Origin: Sphagnum magellanicum
Taxonomy: Eukaryota; Streptophyta; Sphagnopsida; Sphagnales; Sphagnaceae
Reading direction: 5' to 3'
Length of the DNA stretch: 64,000 nt
Assembly (NCBI GenBank): GCA_021904315.1
Contig: CM038915.1
Location: forward strand, 13,640,001-13,704,000
Below are positions 1 through 11,700 of this stretch, one piece after another. Under the pieces are notes generated by a model. That model worked only from the letters and a program-made list of their open reading frames with translations. It was not told the DNA's origin and searched no databases. The stretch's first letter is position 1. Each line of letters opens with the position of its first letter. Made by a program: the position numbers and the translations under genes.

Positions 1-2871
1 TAAGTTAATTACTTCCAATGAAATCAAATGTCAATTACATGTAGCATGGGTCATGTGTATGCAATGTCAATGTTTACTAATGTGTGAGTAATTTCAATCA
101 TTCACTAAATGCAATGGTTTGTCACATGGTATATGTGACTAAATATAGTCATTGAAAATGTTAGTTTTTGTGGTATACATGTTATGTGTAATTTTGATGG
201 ATTTTCATTAAAATTACGGAATAAGTAATTAGGTTTCTATCTTTTTTTTATTCATGCAACCATGCAACAATTAATCACTTAGAAGTTGGAGTTTTAATTT
301 TTTTCAAAAAACATGGATAGTAAACCAACATAAATGAAAAAAATTGTAAAATAAAATCAGAACTTGGATAATTAACCTACATAAGCTATGCCTTAAAGTT
401 AAATGGATTGCAATTGATGACATACACCAACAATGAGTAGAAGAAATTAAAGCCATAAAGGAAGCATTTAAATGCTTGAGCTACCCTATTACTTACAAGT
501 ATGTCAACAACCAATTAGTTAACATAGTGTTGCCAAGTAGACAATCTCGTTTCAAGAAGAAGATTCAAAGGGGTGAAGCCCAACTTTGAAATTGCTTAAA
601 GGTTCTCTAAAGCTAGTTACAAAAGTTATCTCAACAAGAGGAGACAATTGAAAGGGCCCAAAGATTGGCCAATATCCAAGGGTTACAAAATAATAAAAGT
701 TGAGTTGGACAAGCAAGTGATATTGGCGTGGAGGAAATGTTGGTATGTTTTTATCTTATTGCAAACATAATTTCAATAAGGTTTTCATTGTTCATGGCAA
801 CATCTAACTTGCAAGTGGTGGACATTTTTTTTTTTATCTAGGAGGAATAGTTGGGTAAACCTTTGACATTGGCAAAGGTCCATCATGAATGCAAGAAGGA
901 CAAATGCTCCAAGCAAAAAGATTGGAGTTGGATGATGATGAGGTCCAATTAGCTTTTGTATATTTTCTTATTTTTATTTTTACGTAAGGTTGAATGACCT
1001 CAATTTTAGCCTAACTTTGGACAACAAAAGTTAAAAGTTTATAATGTTTTTATTTTGGATCTAAACAACATTAGGTTGAAGGGAAATGGTTTCAAGTTTG
1101 GGGCCTAGTGTTTAGGGTAGTAGTTGGAAAGTTGTTGATATTACAACTTTTATTAATAGTTTAGGGTTACAATTTTATAGTAGAGTCTTGAATCATGTCT
1201 ATTTAACATATAAGTCTCCATTTTGCTTTTGATTCTAATGGTGTTACAACTAGTATCTAAAACAATGTTAAAGGTAATGAATGGTACTATGCTTTTAAAA
1301 AAATAGAAAATAATAATCAACTCTAGGATCTAATTAAGTTTTGTAAATCAAATAAGCAATGGAGCTCAATTGTTGGTCATTCATGATAGGATTGAATTCA
1401 CATAAATTGGAAAGTTATAGAAAGATTTGACTCATGATCTCAAGACAAACAACATTAATCACTTGGACAACTTTATTATGAATTAAAAGTTCAACTAGAC
1501 TCTATCAAGGGAATGCATGAAAAACTTTGGAAGACAACTAAGGATTTGAAATTACCCAAGATGAATTAGAGAAGGGGTAGAAGGCCATGTCTAATATGAT
1601 AGAAGGAATGTGGGCCTTCATGAAAAAATCAAGGAATACAATGTATGGAAGTGCATCTAAATCAACCTTCATGAAGGAAGGCTCGAGTTGACTTTGCTAT
1701 GAAAGTGGAGGGGAGTATGGGAATGGTAAGAAACAAAACATGTCTAGTTTGTGGGAATTAGGTCTATAATTATTACAATATTTAAATATGATTTATGGTT
1801 CTCACATTGACAAAAGTAGGAGTAATTTTAATGTGCAAGTTCTAGGTGTATTCACATGGGTGAATGGGAATCAAGGTTATGGCTTTACATCATCACTAGA
1901 ATGGAGTGATAAGAAATTTGCTAGATGCAAAATTCTAATGAGGACAAATGACATCATTCTCCATCCCTCAAGACAATTCCAATGACTAATCCTATCTTAA
2001 GTGACCATGTGGAAAATTTAAACATTGGAAAATGTGGTTGCAATTGGTAATTCAACAATTTTTGAAGATGATAATATGAAAGTGCCTAGTTCACATAGAT
2101 GCACATGGTCATATACACTTGTGTTAAAATTGGGGATGGTGGAAAAATGTCTAGTGTGGGTATTATCAAACATGCTAAAGATGTTGCAAAAACAAAATGC
2201 ATAATATACTTGCCACCAAAGAGGTGAACTTTGACATGGAGGTGGGTGCCAACATTCTCCCTCCAAATAAGAAAATTCATATAAACAAGGTACGTTATAG
2301 TCTTGGACATGTCAATGACCTTTCATGACCTTTCAAATGATAAGAGATGACATCCGTTGGTTCCTCCAAAATGGTGTGGAAATAAAAATAACTTGTAAAT
2401 GGCTATGCACCACCATGTAAGTGTAGATCATTTGCACTTACACAACCATATTCATTGAACTTACATTTAACTCTAATGTATGTCATTCCATATCCATCTG
2501 CACATAGGCAATGCAAATGACTTTCACATACATTTAGACGGGCAAGTGTACAAATTTTTTGGGCGTATATAAAGTTGTGTAAACAATGGTGTATTTTGTT
2601 GTGACCCCAATACTCACATTGATTTTAATGAGTCCATTCCATCCATTATTTTACATTATAAATCATTGTTTGATTTTGGAAATACATTTGTAATTCATCC
2701 TTAACATATATTTTTGCAATGATAGGTGAAACAATTGAAATGAAAAAAACCATATGATTTACATGTTTTTTAGTTATTATTTTTCATGCTTTGTGGAATG
2801 AAAGAGCTTTATGTTGGGGGTGAAGTTTCCATTAAGGTAACCTACCTTGATAATAGACCAAGTGTTTATTG
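1..2871. other. AT-rich intergenic DNA, no gene recognised
   Basis: AT-rich sequence with only short, interrupted reading frames on both strands. The longest open stretch (about 65 codons at 1788-1985) has no motif I recognise. The stretch 400-1750 reads like decayed transposable-element DNA, but I could not match it to a specific polyprotein domain. Confidence 0.5.
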
Positions 2872-3200
2872 TTGGCCTTGCCTACCAAGGCAAGGATATT
2901 ATTGTGTTCACATTCATTATATAGAGTATAGTAGCTTAAGAGATTTTGGCCCCTAGGTAATAGGTCCATTTTTATATGAGGATTTTTGAAAGATGATATT
3001 TTGGCTTGTGTTGAAACTTGAGATTAGTTATAATAGAGTTATAATAATATCTTGAAGGATTTTGGTTTCTTTTAGAGGATTTTTTTTTGGGAAGATTATA
3101 TTTTTGCCTGGTGAAATATTTGAATTTCCATAATTCTTCATTTGCCTTAAGATACATTTTAATGTAAAATGGCAAGGCCACAATGTGACACACATCCCTT
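2872..3200 (+). mobile_element. Short dispersed element 'A', copy 1
   Basis: About 330 bp, first of six copies in this window (others at 28332, 31961 reversed, 54764, 55838, 57376). It opens with TTGGCCTTGCC and a small hairpin (CCTTGCC-TACCAA-GGCAAGG), runs through an AT-rich body and closes with GGCAAGGCCA, so its ends form a short inverted repeat TGGCCTTGCC/GGCAAGGCCA. A conserved tail of about 20 bases (…GTGACACAC…CCCTT) follows. No coding capacity: reading frames in it differ between copies by frame breaks. Best described as a non-autonomous MITE-like element. The superfamily is not clear because no consistent target-site duplication is visible. Confidence 0.75.
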
Positions 3201-3362
3201 TTTTTGCAAGAGAGGAAAACTATCTTATACATGACTAAAACCCAAACAAAGCAAAGCAAGGATGTTTTCAGAGTTATAAAAACTTAAGGGTGCACTTAAT
3301 TTGTGGGTTTAGGGTTTCATTTGTGTGACAACATTGTAAGAAAAGAAATTAATTAATTTATA

Positions 3363-3388
3363 AATATATATATATATATATATATATA
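3363..3388. repeat. (TA)n microsatellite
   Basis: An uninterrupted AT/TA dinucleotide run of about 25 bases just downstream of element A copy 1. Confidence 0.9.
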
Positions 3389-3603
3389 GAACAAAGAGTA
3401 TTGGCCAGAGCAATTCAAAAGGGCACTAATATAAAAGTTCTCATAATAAGTTATTAAAAAAACTTAATATAACTTATTAAATAAATTATTTTAATTTTTT
3501 TTAAAGAAGAAGAAACAAGTCCAGTTCAACTTAATTGGCAGATCTCTACAACAGGTTTTTCTGAAATGTGCAGCAAGCAGATTAGGTAGTGCAATTTCTT
3601 AAT

Positions 3604-4085
3604 TCAACTTTTAAACCCTAAACTTTAAACACTTGTTCAACTTTAGGGTGCCCAAGTGTTCCACCCCAAACCCTAATTCAACTTTAAACCCTAAACTCGA
3701 AAACCCTTGTTCAACTTTAGGGTGCCCAAGTGTTCCACCCCAAACCCTAATTCAACTTTAAACCCTAAACTCGAAAACCCTTGTTCAACTTTAGGGTGCC
3801 CAAGTGTTCCACCCTAAACCCAAATTCAACTTTAAACCCTAAACTCTAAACCCTTGTTCAACTTTAGGGTGCCAAGTGTTCCACCCCAAACCCTGATTCA
3901 ACTTTAAACCCTAACCAAGTGTTCTGCCCTAACCCTAATTCAACTTTATACCCTAAACTCTAAACCCTTGTTCAACTTTAGGGTGCCTTGGGTGTTCCAC
4001 CCTAAACCCTAATTCAACTTTAAACCCTAAACTCTAAACCCTTGTTCAACTTTAGGGTGCCCAAGTGTTCCACCCTAAACCAATT
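3604..4085. repeat. CCCTAAA-rich minisatellite
   Basis: Tandem array of roughly six units of about 70-75 bp. Each unit combines a plant-telomere-like block (AACCCTAAACTCTAAACCC), a block TTCAACTTTAGGGTGCCCAAGTG and TTCCACC. Units differ by small indels and substitutions; one (around 3890-3940) is shortened. The CCCTAAA and TTTAGGG motifs lie on the same strand within one unit, so single strands could form hairpins. It is an interstitial array, not a chromosome end, because unrelated DNA follows on both sides. Confidence 0.85.
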
Positions 4086-4141
4086 GCTTCAATAGTTCCA
4101 ACTCTATAGAGAGAGAGAGTCATGATAGATGAGCTTTTTCT

Positions 4142-4163
4142 CCCCCCCCCCCCCCCCCCCCCC
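4142..4163. repeat. Poly-C run
   Basis: 22 consecutive C, one of several long C or G homopolymers in the window. Others are an interrupted C run at 4417-4439, C15 at 5041-5055, a C-rich run at 33962-33985 and G29 at 53429-53457. Confidence 0.95.
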
Positions 4164-6600
4164 GACCTTTGAAAACAGACCACACAAAAATCTGTTAATA
4201 TTGTCCGTCGGTCAGAGTGTTGAGAGGTTCTCGACAACACCGCCCGAGTTTGTTTGTCAGGCCATCATGCTCGGCCATAAACTCGGCAGATCCATGATCT
4301 ACCACGGATAAAGGGAATTTTTGGGTACCCCACTAGAGTCCATTTGTATGAGTTATTTGAGAAGGAAATTATTTCCATGCAGAAAAAAAAATGTGCTCAT
4401 TGTCACCCCGTCAACACCCCCCCCACCCCCCCCCCCCCACACACCCCTTCTGTGGAATTTGTTGCGCCGAGGTGTAAGGTAAGGAGATGCACTGTTGAAC
4501 ACGTTTTTTGTGTCGGACAGAGCTCATTGGTGGGTGGGTGGGTCCCAGGGGACCCAGTGTTTAGTGTCTTCCTGGAGTGTACACTTATATAAAGAGCACA
4601 AAGCACTTGTATTTATTTACCTACAAGATCACGGGTCGAGAAAATTCCGGGCATATACGGGTATTGTGTGAGTGGGTGTTTTTTTTAGGGTTCAATTAGC
4701 ATCCATAGTTCAAGATACAAAATTACGTAACATTAATTATGTACAATCAATTCTTCTTTTTTTTTTCCCCCCCTTTTCTTTCTTCTTAGTTGCATGGGTT
4801 ATTTTTCAAATCTATTTTTTTGCAAGCCCTTTCCTTTGTCCCACCTTCATTTAGTTGTTGATTCCTAGGAAGGAAATAAACCCTAAAAAAAAAATTTAAA
4901 AATTTAAAAATTTAAAAATATTTTTAAAAAATTTATTTTAAAAAAAAAAAACAACATATTGCACCTTGAAGCATCACTCAATTTAATGCATGAATTTATC
5001 TATCAAGTACCTACTTTTTTTTATTTGTAAAAGTACCCAACCCCCCCCCCCCCCCTTTGTCTTTTTCAACTAGTTTTGACGGTGTCATAATTGGTGGTTT
5101 ATTGTGCTTTTGTGGCTGCCCTTTTCAATAGGACAAGGGAATAGACTTAAAAAACTCCTTTCACATTTTTCACCCATACACACCAAAATTTTACTTATTA
5201 TAATAAAACTATGTCCTGTGTACTATGTACTAAACACTCAAATAATTTCTGAAATTGTCATATTTTTAAAAAATAGGCTTGGGAACAAGGGTTGTCAAAA
5301 TATATTCGAATTCTTAAAAAGGGGGAAAAAAAGAGGCAAACGTACCAACATGGGTGATTTAGTCTTCTTCTTAGCATGGGGTTACTTGTAATATGTAGAA
5401 ATAAATTTTTGATGAATTTTGGGAGTTAAAACCATGGTACATCACAAGCAACATAGAGTTTACCTTAGAGAACAATTGTGACAAATTATTCATGTTGAAC
5501 AAACCATATATGCTAGAGCCATGATGGTTCATAATTTGACAATAGTGCAATGTGATAACACAAACCATAATAGAGTTATCCGTAAAGTGAGAAAAACACA
5601 GCACCAGAACTCTGAGTTTGGTCATACACAGGGTGAGAACCTGCAAAAAAGTACATTAGCATTTAAGGGGGGGGATGACACTCAGAAAACCATCAATCTT
5701 GGTGGTAAGCTGAGTTTCATCCTGTCTTTCCTCCACTGCTGCTACATATATTTTCACTGCTCCTAACAGTACAATTACTATGATTAGTCTCGAACCTTGT
5801 GCATTAAATGCTGATTTCACACTAAGTTGTCTCATTTCATAATGAGATTTATTAAACTGTTTTTACTTTGCGGATACCACTGAAAGAGGGGATAGTGGGT
5901 GAAAGGAGGCCCAAAGACAGGGTGAAGACAGGGATGCTTTACAGATAATTCTAATGTTTTAACAAATTTTAATATTATAGAGAAATGTTGTCAATTATTG
6001 AATACTTGTTCTGCCAATGGCAGCGTGGCCTAAAGCAAGAAGCTCCTAGTTTCCATCAAATTTTGTATTTTCACCTCCCTTGGAATGTCCTTAAATTTCA
6101 ACATTTCAAAAAGATAATTTTCAGAAAATTTGATATTTTCAAAAATAATTTAATTACTGCCAAACCTGAAACCCTCCTATGGTGTTCATCATAGTTTTGA
6201 CATTTATGTGCAGTAGATGCATAGTAGTGTCAAAGTGGCTGAGAAATGAAAATGGCACAACACTTCCAAATGGCAAAATTCCTATGCAAAAACATTTTTT
6301 ACATTTGTCATGGGGCAGTGACTTAGTACTCTCCAGCAAGCTTAGTACAAGTGAGGAAAAAAAACAAATTTCAAAAGACGTTGGTGTATATGAGGAAAAA
6401 AAACTCAAAAGAATCACAACACGAGAGTGTTATAATACAAGCATGAAACATGCGAGTGGATCATGAATGGCCAGATCTGATCAGAACTTGGTTTGCTCTC
6501 AATTTCCAAGACATGCAAAAGAAGATCATATTGCCAAAGTATAAATTACCATCCTCATCATCATCATCTTTTCTGAAGAAAAACCAGTGAAGGAAACTTG
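4164..6600. other. Intergenic DNA, no gene recognised
   Basis: Low-complexity stretches (poly-C, poly-A, T-rich) alternate with ordinary AT-rich sequence. Short frames of 60-95 codons occur on both strands but overlap each other, show no domain motif and are broken by homopolymers. Nothing here supports a gene. Confidence 0.5.
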
Positions 6601-6644
6601 GGTGGAAATTTTTAAAGCTTCATGAATCAAATCCCTTTCAGAAA

Positions 6645-6840
6645 TCTCACCAGCCAAAACACACTTGAATCTGAGACAATTCCACCACCTTGTCGACGCC
6701 CAACTTTCCAGCTCCTGAACAAAACCTTCTTCCAGAGGACACTGTCCTCATGAAGAGATCCAGGTTGCCATTACCATTGTACAGCTTCTTTGCAGCAGAA
6801 GCTGGGTTTAGTTTATATCCATCCACACCTAAAACAACAA
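6645..6840 (-). other. Possible exon or GLK 3' UTR segment
   Basis: On the minus strand a good acceptor (a TTGTTGTTGTTTTAG pyrimidine tract around 6828-6845) is followed by an open frame of about 60 codons that begins GVDGYKLNP, contains RTVSSGRRF and ends at a stop near 6647. The composition is protein-like, but I recognise no family. It lies about 1.3 kb downstream of the GLK stop codon on the same strand. It could therefore be a spliced 3' UTR exon of GLK, an exon of a small separate gene, or chance. Confidence 0.25.
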
Positions 6841-7459
6841 CAAATAAAATGGCTAACAAACTGTAAACATAATAAAAGTTGCAGTTGGAAACAACTCAGA
6901 TACTGTGTTTAAGCCCCTGCAAATATGCACTCCTGCCTGTCCTGAAGAGTTCTATGAAATGAACAAAAGCCATCAGCATCTATGCACACAATTTTATCTC
7001 AAGAGCAATACCACTTTGAAATATATTTGAAATCAATGCAGAAACTGATGAAGCAAGTTGGGCCAAAAAGAAAGCAAGAAAGAAAGAAGCAATGCAGTCT
7101 CCTTGGAACTCAGGATGATGGTGTCATGAAAACTCCATGGATCCATTCATAGCATTGCAGATGGCTATGTAGTAGTACAGAAATCAAATCAGTGCTAATC
7201 AGAATTTCTCTCCTGTACTCAAACAGTGCACCCTACCCTACTATTGAGACACTCAATCCATGCAAGAGCTGCTGACAGACAGACAGACAGACATTTGTCT
7301 TTCACAGCTAGCTGCTGGCTGACTGGCCAGCTCAAAGGGAGTTGAGCTCAATGGGTGCCTGAGTAAGTAAGTGAGCATTATTGGTTTCAATTACAATTTA
7401 GCAGCTCACATCTTCTTTTCCGCATCACCATAATCATCATCTTCTTCTTCATCATCACT

Positions 7460-7670
7460 GCGGCAAGAATTGAATGCTCATATGGTCACCCATGGCTGAC
7501 TGACCATCAGATCTTCTTCTTCTTCTTCTTCATTGCTGCTGCTGCAAAAATTGAATGCTCACATGACCACCCATGGCAGACCCCATCTCTCTAGTATGCT
7601 TCATGACTGCAGTGAGAATTGAATGCTCACATGACCAACCACCCATGGCTGACTGACTGACTGATCTCTA
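7460..7670. repeat. Imperfect local repeat, ~90 bp spacing
   Basis: Three related blocks carry the core ATTGAATGCTCAYATG followed by ACCACCCATGG and GACTGACT-type sequence, around 7470, 7550 and 7620, separated by (CTT)n and CTG-rich tracts. They lie in the 3' flank of the GLK gene. A further (TTC)n run is at 7800-7832. Confidence 0.6.
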
Positions 7671-8166
7671 GAGATCCATGCCCACAAGAATCCAGAATCA
7701 GAAACCTTATTCTTACAAAATGCATGAATCCCAGATCTCCTCATCATCATCCATTTTCAACAGCTCGTCCTCTGCAGCTAATGTGCTAATTGAAGAAAAC
7801 TTCTTCTTCTTCTTCTTCTTCTTCTTCCTCTGTGCTGCTTGCAGCAGCCAGCCAGCTTTCCTTGAAGAAGGAATCAATCCCGCATGCATTATTTCATCCA
7901 GCTCTTCTTGCAAGTGCATGATCCATGATGAGCCTCACCCATCACAGCTGCTGCTGTACTACTCTGCCTGTTGGTCTCCACGGCTGCAGATCTTGAAGAT
8001 TCTTTTTATTCTACAAAATGGCCTAAGAACTGCACCCTGCAACAGGCAGCAGGAGCAGCAGCAGGAACTGGGAATTGGCAGCAAATTCCTTCACACTGCA
8101 ATTGCTCACATAGGAGCCGGGGCTGTGGTGACCTTCTAGTACTAGTACTAGTGGCTTGCTTGCTTG

Positions 8167-10170
8167 CTAGCAAGTGGAAGGAGACACCGTGTTGATCCCC
8201 TGTCTCTGGAGCTCCGCTATGACGCCCTCCATCGATGGTGGCTTCAGACCTAACGGTGGTGGAGTCCAGGGATTCGCAAGCGCTTCACTAATGGCAGCGT
8301 GCAAAATTACTTTGGAAAGTTGCGACTCACTGGGAGGGGTACTGCAGGAGGCAGCAACAGCAGCAGCAGCAGGAGCTCCAGTAGCCATGTCCTCAGATTC
8401 TTCTTCTTCGTATAAAGAATTACACAAGAACATCGAGGTAGGCAAAGAAGCTTCATCGTCTGCTGCTGCAAAGAAACTATCCTCTGAAAAGCAGCAGCTG
8501 CTGCTGCTGCCATCTTCTTGCTGTAGTAGACTTACTGTGCTTGCACTCGACGGCATGGTGGCTAGAGGAACTCTCATGGGGTGGGGATAGACACTGCTGC
8601 AGCAAGCAGGCGCTTGCTGCAAAGCTGCAGCAGGATACTGCCAGTAGGAACCGTCAGGCGCTTGCCAGAAGGAAGGAGGATTCACAGCTTGTTGCTGCTG
8701 CCACAGATGCATACAAGAATGATCCACAGTGGGATATCCCCAGACCTTCAAGGGCATCGTCGTTGTCCTCAGCACCGGTTGCTGCAGCATTGGGTGATGC
8801 GAGCTCGAGCTCATGCGGGGCTGTATGGGAGGGTGAGAGTTATTGCTGTGGTGTTGCAGCACAAGAGGAACAAGATATGGCAATCCGTCAGCAGTGCTAG
8901 TGCTACTGCGCCTGCTGTTGCTGCTGCAACTGCTGCTTCTATTCCAAGACGACGGAGGATAAGCTGCTCTTCTAGCATGGCTCCATGAGGCTGCCTCCGC
9001 TTCCCGAGCTGCTAGATGCCGTCTATGGGAGCGGTACTTCTGTAAATGGCTAGCAATGTTGTGTCGTGTGAGACACTGCACTCCCATGAGCTCAAGAATC
9101 CGTGATGGGAAAGCTTTCTCTACACCCAACTGCTCCACCGCTTGCACGAAGCGACGGTGCAGCTCCGGCGTCCAGTCTACCTTGGCTTTCTTCTTGCCAG
9201 TAGCGGTAGCAGCAGCATTCTTTCCACCAGCTTTCCGACTGCTGCTGCTGCTGCTGCTGATCCGTTCTTCCTCCTTCTTCTCTCTGCTACTGCATTCCCC
9301 GCTCTCTGAACCCGAAGCAGTCGTGGTCGTGCTCTTAGTTACCTGATCAGCTAACAATGTGAACAACGACGCCTCCTCCTCAACAACGTCCTGCACGGCC
9401 CCTTGGCCGGAATCCAGAGTCTCAGAGGCGGATGCTGTAACGTGATCTATGACACATCCTCTTCCTCCCTGAGTAGCATCAAAAGACAAGTCCAAGCTCT
9501 GATCAGACTTGGAGAAATCCATGCACTGCGGCGAGAAACTCTCCCCATCCGTGACCACCCCGCCTCCTCCTCGATTACCCTCCTCGCCTACATCCTCACA
9601 TGCACCCAGCAGCTCCTCACCTCCACCTGGTCTGCAGGGCGAATCTAAACACTCTGACGACTCTGCCTGCATGAAATCCAAACACTCCGAGACATCAATC
9701 TCGCCACGCTCTTCACTACCTGCTGCTGCTGCTGCTTCTTCTTGGCAGCAGTCCTGCAGGCTGCGCGCGGCGGCGGACGTCGCGCTTACAAGATCAAAGC
9801 CGCAGCACTCATCGATTGGGACCTCATCCTGCACACAAGAAGAATGGTAACTGGCATGAGACGACGAGGCCGGCTCTGCAGCAGCAGCAGCAACAGCATT
9901 TGGAAAGTTCTCCACCACCGCCGGCGCAGCAGGAGACGACGACGACAACGACAATAGACCCACTTCCAATGCGTCGTCTACTGCACAACTCTCGGACCCC
10001 ACTTCTGATTCAAAAACCGAGAAAATGAGAGGTTGCGACAAATCACAAGAAGGAACAATGACGTTCTCCACCTCCTCCTCTTCCTCCTCCTCGATCTCCT
10101 CCTTCTCCTCCGATTCTTCTTCTTCTTCTTCTTCTTCACAGCTCTTCATTCCCTGATCTGTATAACCCAT
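8167..10170 (-). CDS. GLK: GOLDEN2-LIKE (GLK) GARP/Myb transcription factor
   Basis: Nuclear transcription factor of the GARP family; GLK proteins activate photosynthesis and chlorophyll-biosynthesis genes during chloroplast development (known for the family). The frame is open for 667 codons from ATG at 10170 to TAG at 8167 with no intron. Visible parts, numbered from that ATG: acidic, Glu-rich N-terminus (about 11-35); long Ser/Ala/Glu-rich region; GARP DNA-binding domain (about 330-384) with [28 protein letters not shown] and [16 protein letters not shown]; the GLK-specific AREAEAA motif right after it; a Pro/Trp/Gln-rich region; and a C-terminal GCT box (about 627-667) with [14 protein letters not shown] and [10 protein letters not shown]. 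Together, AREAEAA and the GCT box separate true GLKs from other GARP proteins. The frame stays open 45 codons upstream, but without another ATG; the 10170 ATG has A at -3 and G at +4. Odd points are the uninterrupted frame (GLK genes I know of have several introns) and many CTG/TCC/GAA triplet runs coding Ser, Ala and Glu tracts. Confidence 0.93.
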   Translation of the reverse strand: MGYTDQGMKSCEEEEEEEESEEKEEIEEEEEEEVENVIVPSCDLSQPLIFSVFESEVGSESCAVDDALEVGLLSLSSSSPAAPAVVENFPNAVAAAAAEPASSSHASYHSSCVQDEVPIDECCGFDLVSATSAAARSLQDCCQEEAAAAAGSEERGEIDVSECLDFMQAESSECLDSPCRPGGGEELLGACEDVGEEGNRGGGGVVTDGESFSPQCMDFSKSDQSLDLSFDATQGGRGCVIDHVTASASETLDSGQGAVQDVVEEEASLFTLLADQVTKSTTTTASGSESGECSSREKKEEERISSSSSSSRKAGGKNAAATATGKKKAKVDWTPELHRRFVQAVEQLGVEKAFPSRILELMGVQCLTRHNIASHLQKYRSHRRHLAAREAEAASWSHARRAAYPPSSWNRSSSCSSNSRRSSTSTADGLPYLVPLVLQHHSNNSHPPIQPRMSSSSHHPMLQQPVLRTTTMPLKVWGYPTVDHSCMHLWQQQQAVNPPSFWQAPDGSYWQYPAAALQQAPACCSSVYPHPMRVPLATMPSSASTVSLLQQEDGSSSSCCFSEDSFFAAADDEASLPTSMFLCNSLYEEEESEDMATGAPAAAAVAASCSTPPSESQLSKVILHAAISEALANPWTPPPLGLKPPSMEGVIAELQRQGINTVSPSTC

Positions 10171-10499
10171 TTTCCATCTGTGTGACTCAACGCTACTACA
10201 ACTGGCGGCTACCCACGATCTCCCGGCACCTTCTTCCCACGCGCGCCCCGTACACTCATGCCGATCACCCAGACGCAGAGTGCAGCATAAAGAAAAAAAA
10301 AACAAAACAAAACAAAAAACAGAAGAACAACAAGAAGCTTTCCTACAACTCTCTCATTCGCATCGATCCATTTCTAGCAGCTTCTGTGACGACACTACTA
10401 CATCTGCAGCAACAGCAGCAGGAGCGCCGGCTCACCGACTCTTCTCTCGCGTCGTAAATTTTGCAATCCACCGCGACGCTCACACCAAAACTCTCTATC

Positions 10500-10580
10500 T
10501 TTCTCGCGCTCTCTTCTCTCTTCTCTCTTCTCTCCTCGACGCACATCCTTCGCCTACGATCACAATACTATATAAGGGCG
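10500..10580 (-). promoter_or_regulatory. Putative GLK core promoter
   Basis: On the minus strand CCTTATATAGT (10567-10577) is a TATA-like box about 400 bp upstream of the GLK ATG. It is followed by a GAGA-rich stretch (10505-10540) typical of plant 5' UTRs. The TATATA core is symmetric, so on the plus strand it reads CTATATAAGG and could equally drive rightward transcription; no gene is seen on that side. Confidence 0.4.
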
Positions 10581-10594
10581 CTCACTTTGCATCC

Positions 10595-11275
10595 ATCGAG
10601 CATCATCCAAACCATGCCCATGTATTCAACATCCACCAAAAGTATTCCATCCAAACCCTGCCCATTGTAGTCATCATCCACCAAACTATCATCCAAACCC
10701 TGCCTAATGTATTCATTATCCACCAAAGTATCACCCCCAAACCCTGCCCATGTGTTCATCATCATCATCAAGTATCATCCAAACCCTGGCAATATATTCA
10801 TCATCCACCCATCAATTATCATCCAAATCCTGCCAATGTATTCATCATCCACCAAAGTATCCATCCAAGCCCTGCCCGCTGTACGTATTCATCATCGCCC
10901 ATCAAGTACCCATCCAAAGTGCTGCTGCTGCAAGGTATTCATTCATTCATTCATCAGCCACCATAAAAGTATCCATCCAAATTGCTACGAAATGGTATCG
11001 TCATCCAGCAGAGAAGTATCCATCCAAACTGCGACAAACAGCGTCGTCATGCACCATAAAATATCCATCCAAATTGCTGCTGCAATTTGTCATCATCCAT
11101 CCATCCATCCATCCAGTATTTCAATCTGATTTGCTCCAATCTATCAAATCATCCACAAAGTATTCCAATCCAGTTTGCTGCAATGTATCATCATCCATAA
11201 AGTGCCATGGACATTGCTGCGATGGTATGATGATGATGATGATCGTCATCATCCATAAAGTCTCATCCAAATCGC
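10595..11275. repeat. Minisatellite upstream of GLK
   Basis: About 15 imperfect units of roughly 35-50 bp built from the blocks CATCCAAACCCTGCC, AATGTATTCATCATC and CACCAAAGTAT. Units diverge progressively to the right (CATCCAAATTGCTGC variants, 10970-11275), as in an old array. It begins about 25 bp beyond the TATA-like element. Long frames running through it are artefacts of the repeat. Confidence 0.85.
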
Positions 11276-11700
11276 CCAGTGTTTTCACACTTGGGGGGGC
11301 GGGGCCTTTTTTGTTTTCCTTTCATCTCCAGTTCTTTTCCGAGTCATCTTGTTCGCGTCCTGTAAGCGACTTCCACTACCTGAATGCGCCGTCCGTGCTA
11401 ACTGGTCCCGGTCCTTGGATCCGCATCCTTTCACACAAGTGGGGTCCTGGCTGCCCCTGCCAACCGGGCCTTCTTGGTACATCCGCTGCGTCCCGTCGTC
11501 GTCGCTACTCCAAATTTGGACCCACACTTTAGGCAGCCATGATCCTACGGCGCACATCCCACCATACAAGTCATCTGACGGACGTGTTTAAATATCCCCT
11601 CCCCGGTTAGCAACATTGTTTTATTACCCGTGGCTTCCTACTCGCTAACTACCCGCCGGTCTTCTGGAGATCAAGTGGATCAAGTATCCGCCCTATGCAT
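11276..11700. other. GC-rich spacer, possible orphan promoter
   Basis: Distinctly richer in GC than the DNA to its right. It contains TTTAAATATCCCCTCCCC at about 11587, which resembles a TATA box on the plus strand, but no coding region follows. It may be the distal part of the GLK upstream region or the remains of another promoter. Confidence 0.25.

Noticed and set aside
2972..3259. Similar basic proteins (…KETKILQ…, KRNQNPSRYYY…) at several places
   Set aside because: They are translations of element A copies; frames are broken differently in each copy, so there is no selection for protein.
4129..4606. Short frames with Pro or Gly runs around 4.1-4.6 kb
   Set aside because: Caused by poly-C runs on one strand and their complement on the other.
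8174..10028. Many plus-strand frames over the GLK gene
   Set aside because: They are antisense shadows kept open by CTG/TCC-rich codons of GLK.
10171..10305. N-terminal extension of GLK by 45 codons
   Set aside because: The frame is open, but its first codon at 10305 is TTG; there is no ATG before 10170 and the extension is low-complexity leader sequence.
10280..11532. Long plus-strand frames of 140-260 codons upstream of GLK
   Set aside because: They run through a minisatellite whose unit avoids stops in some frames; the proteins are just the repeat translated (His, Pro, Ser, Ile).
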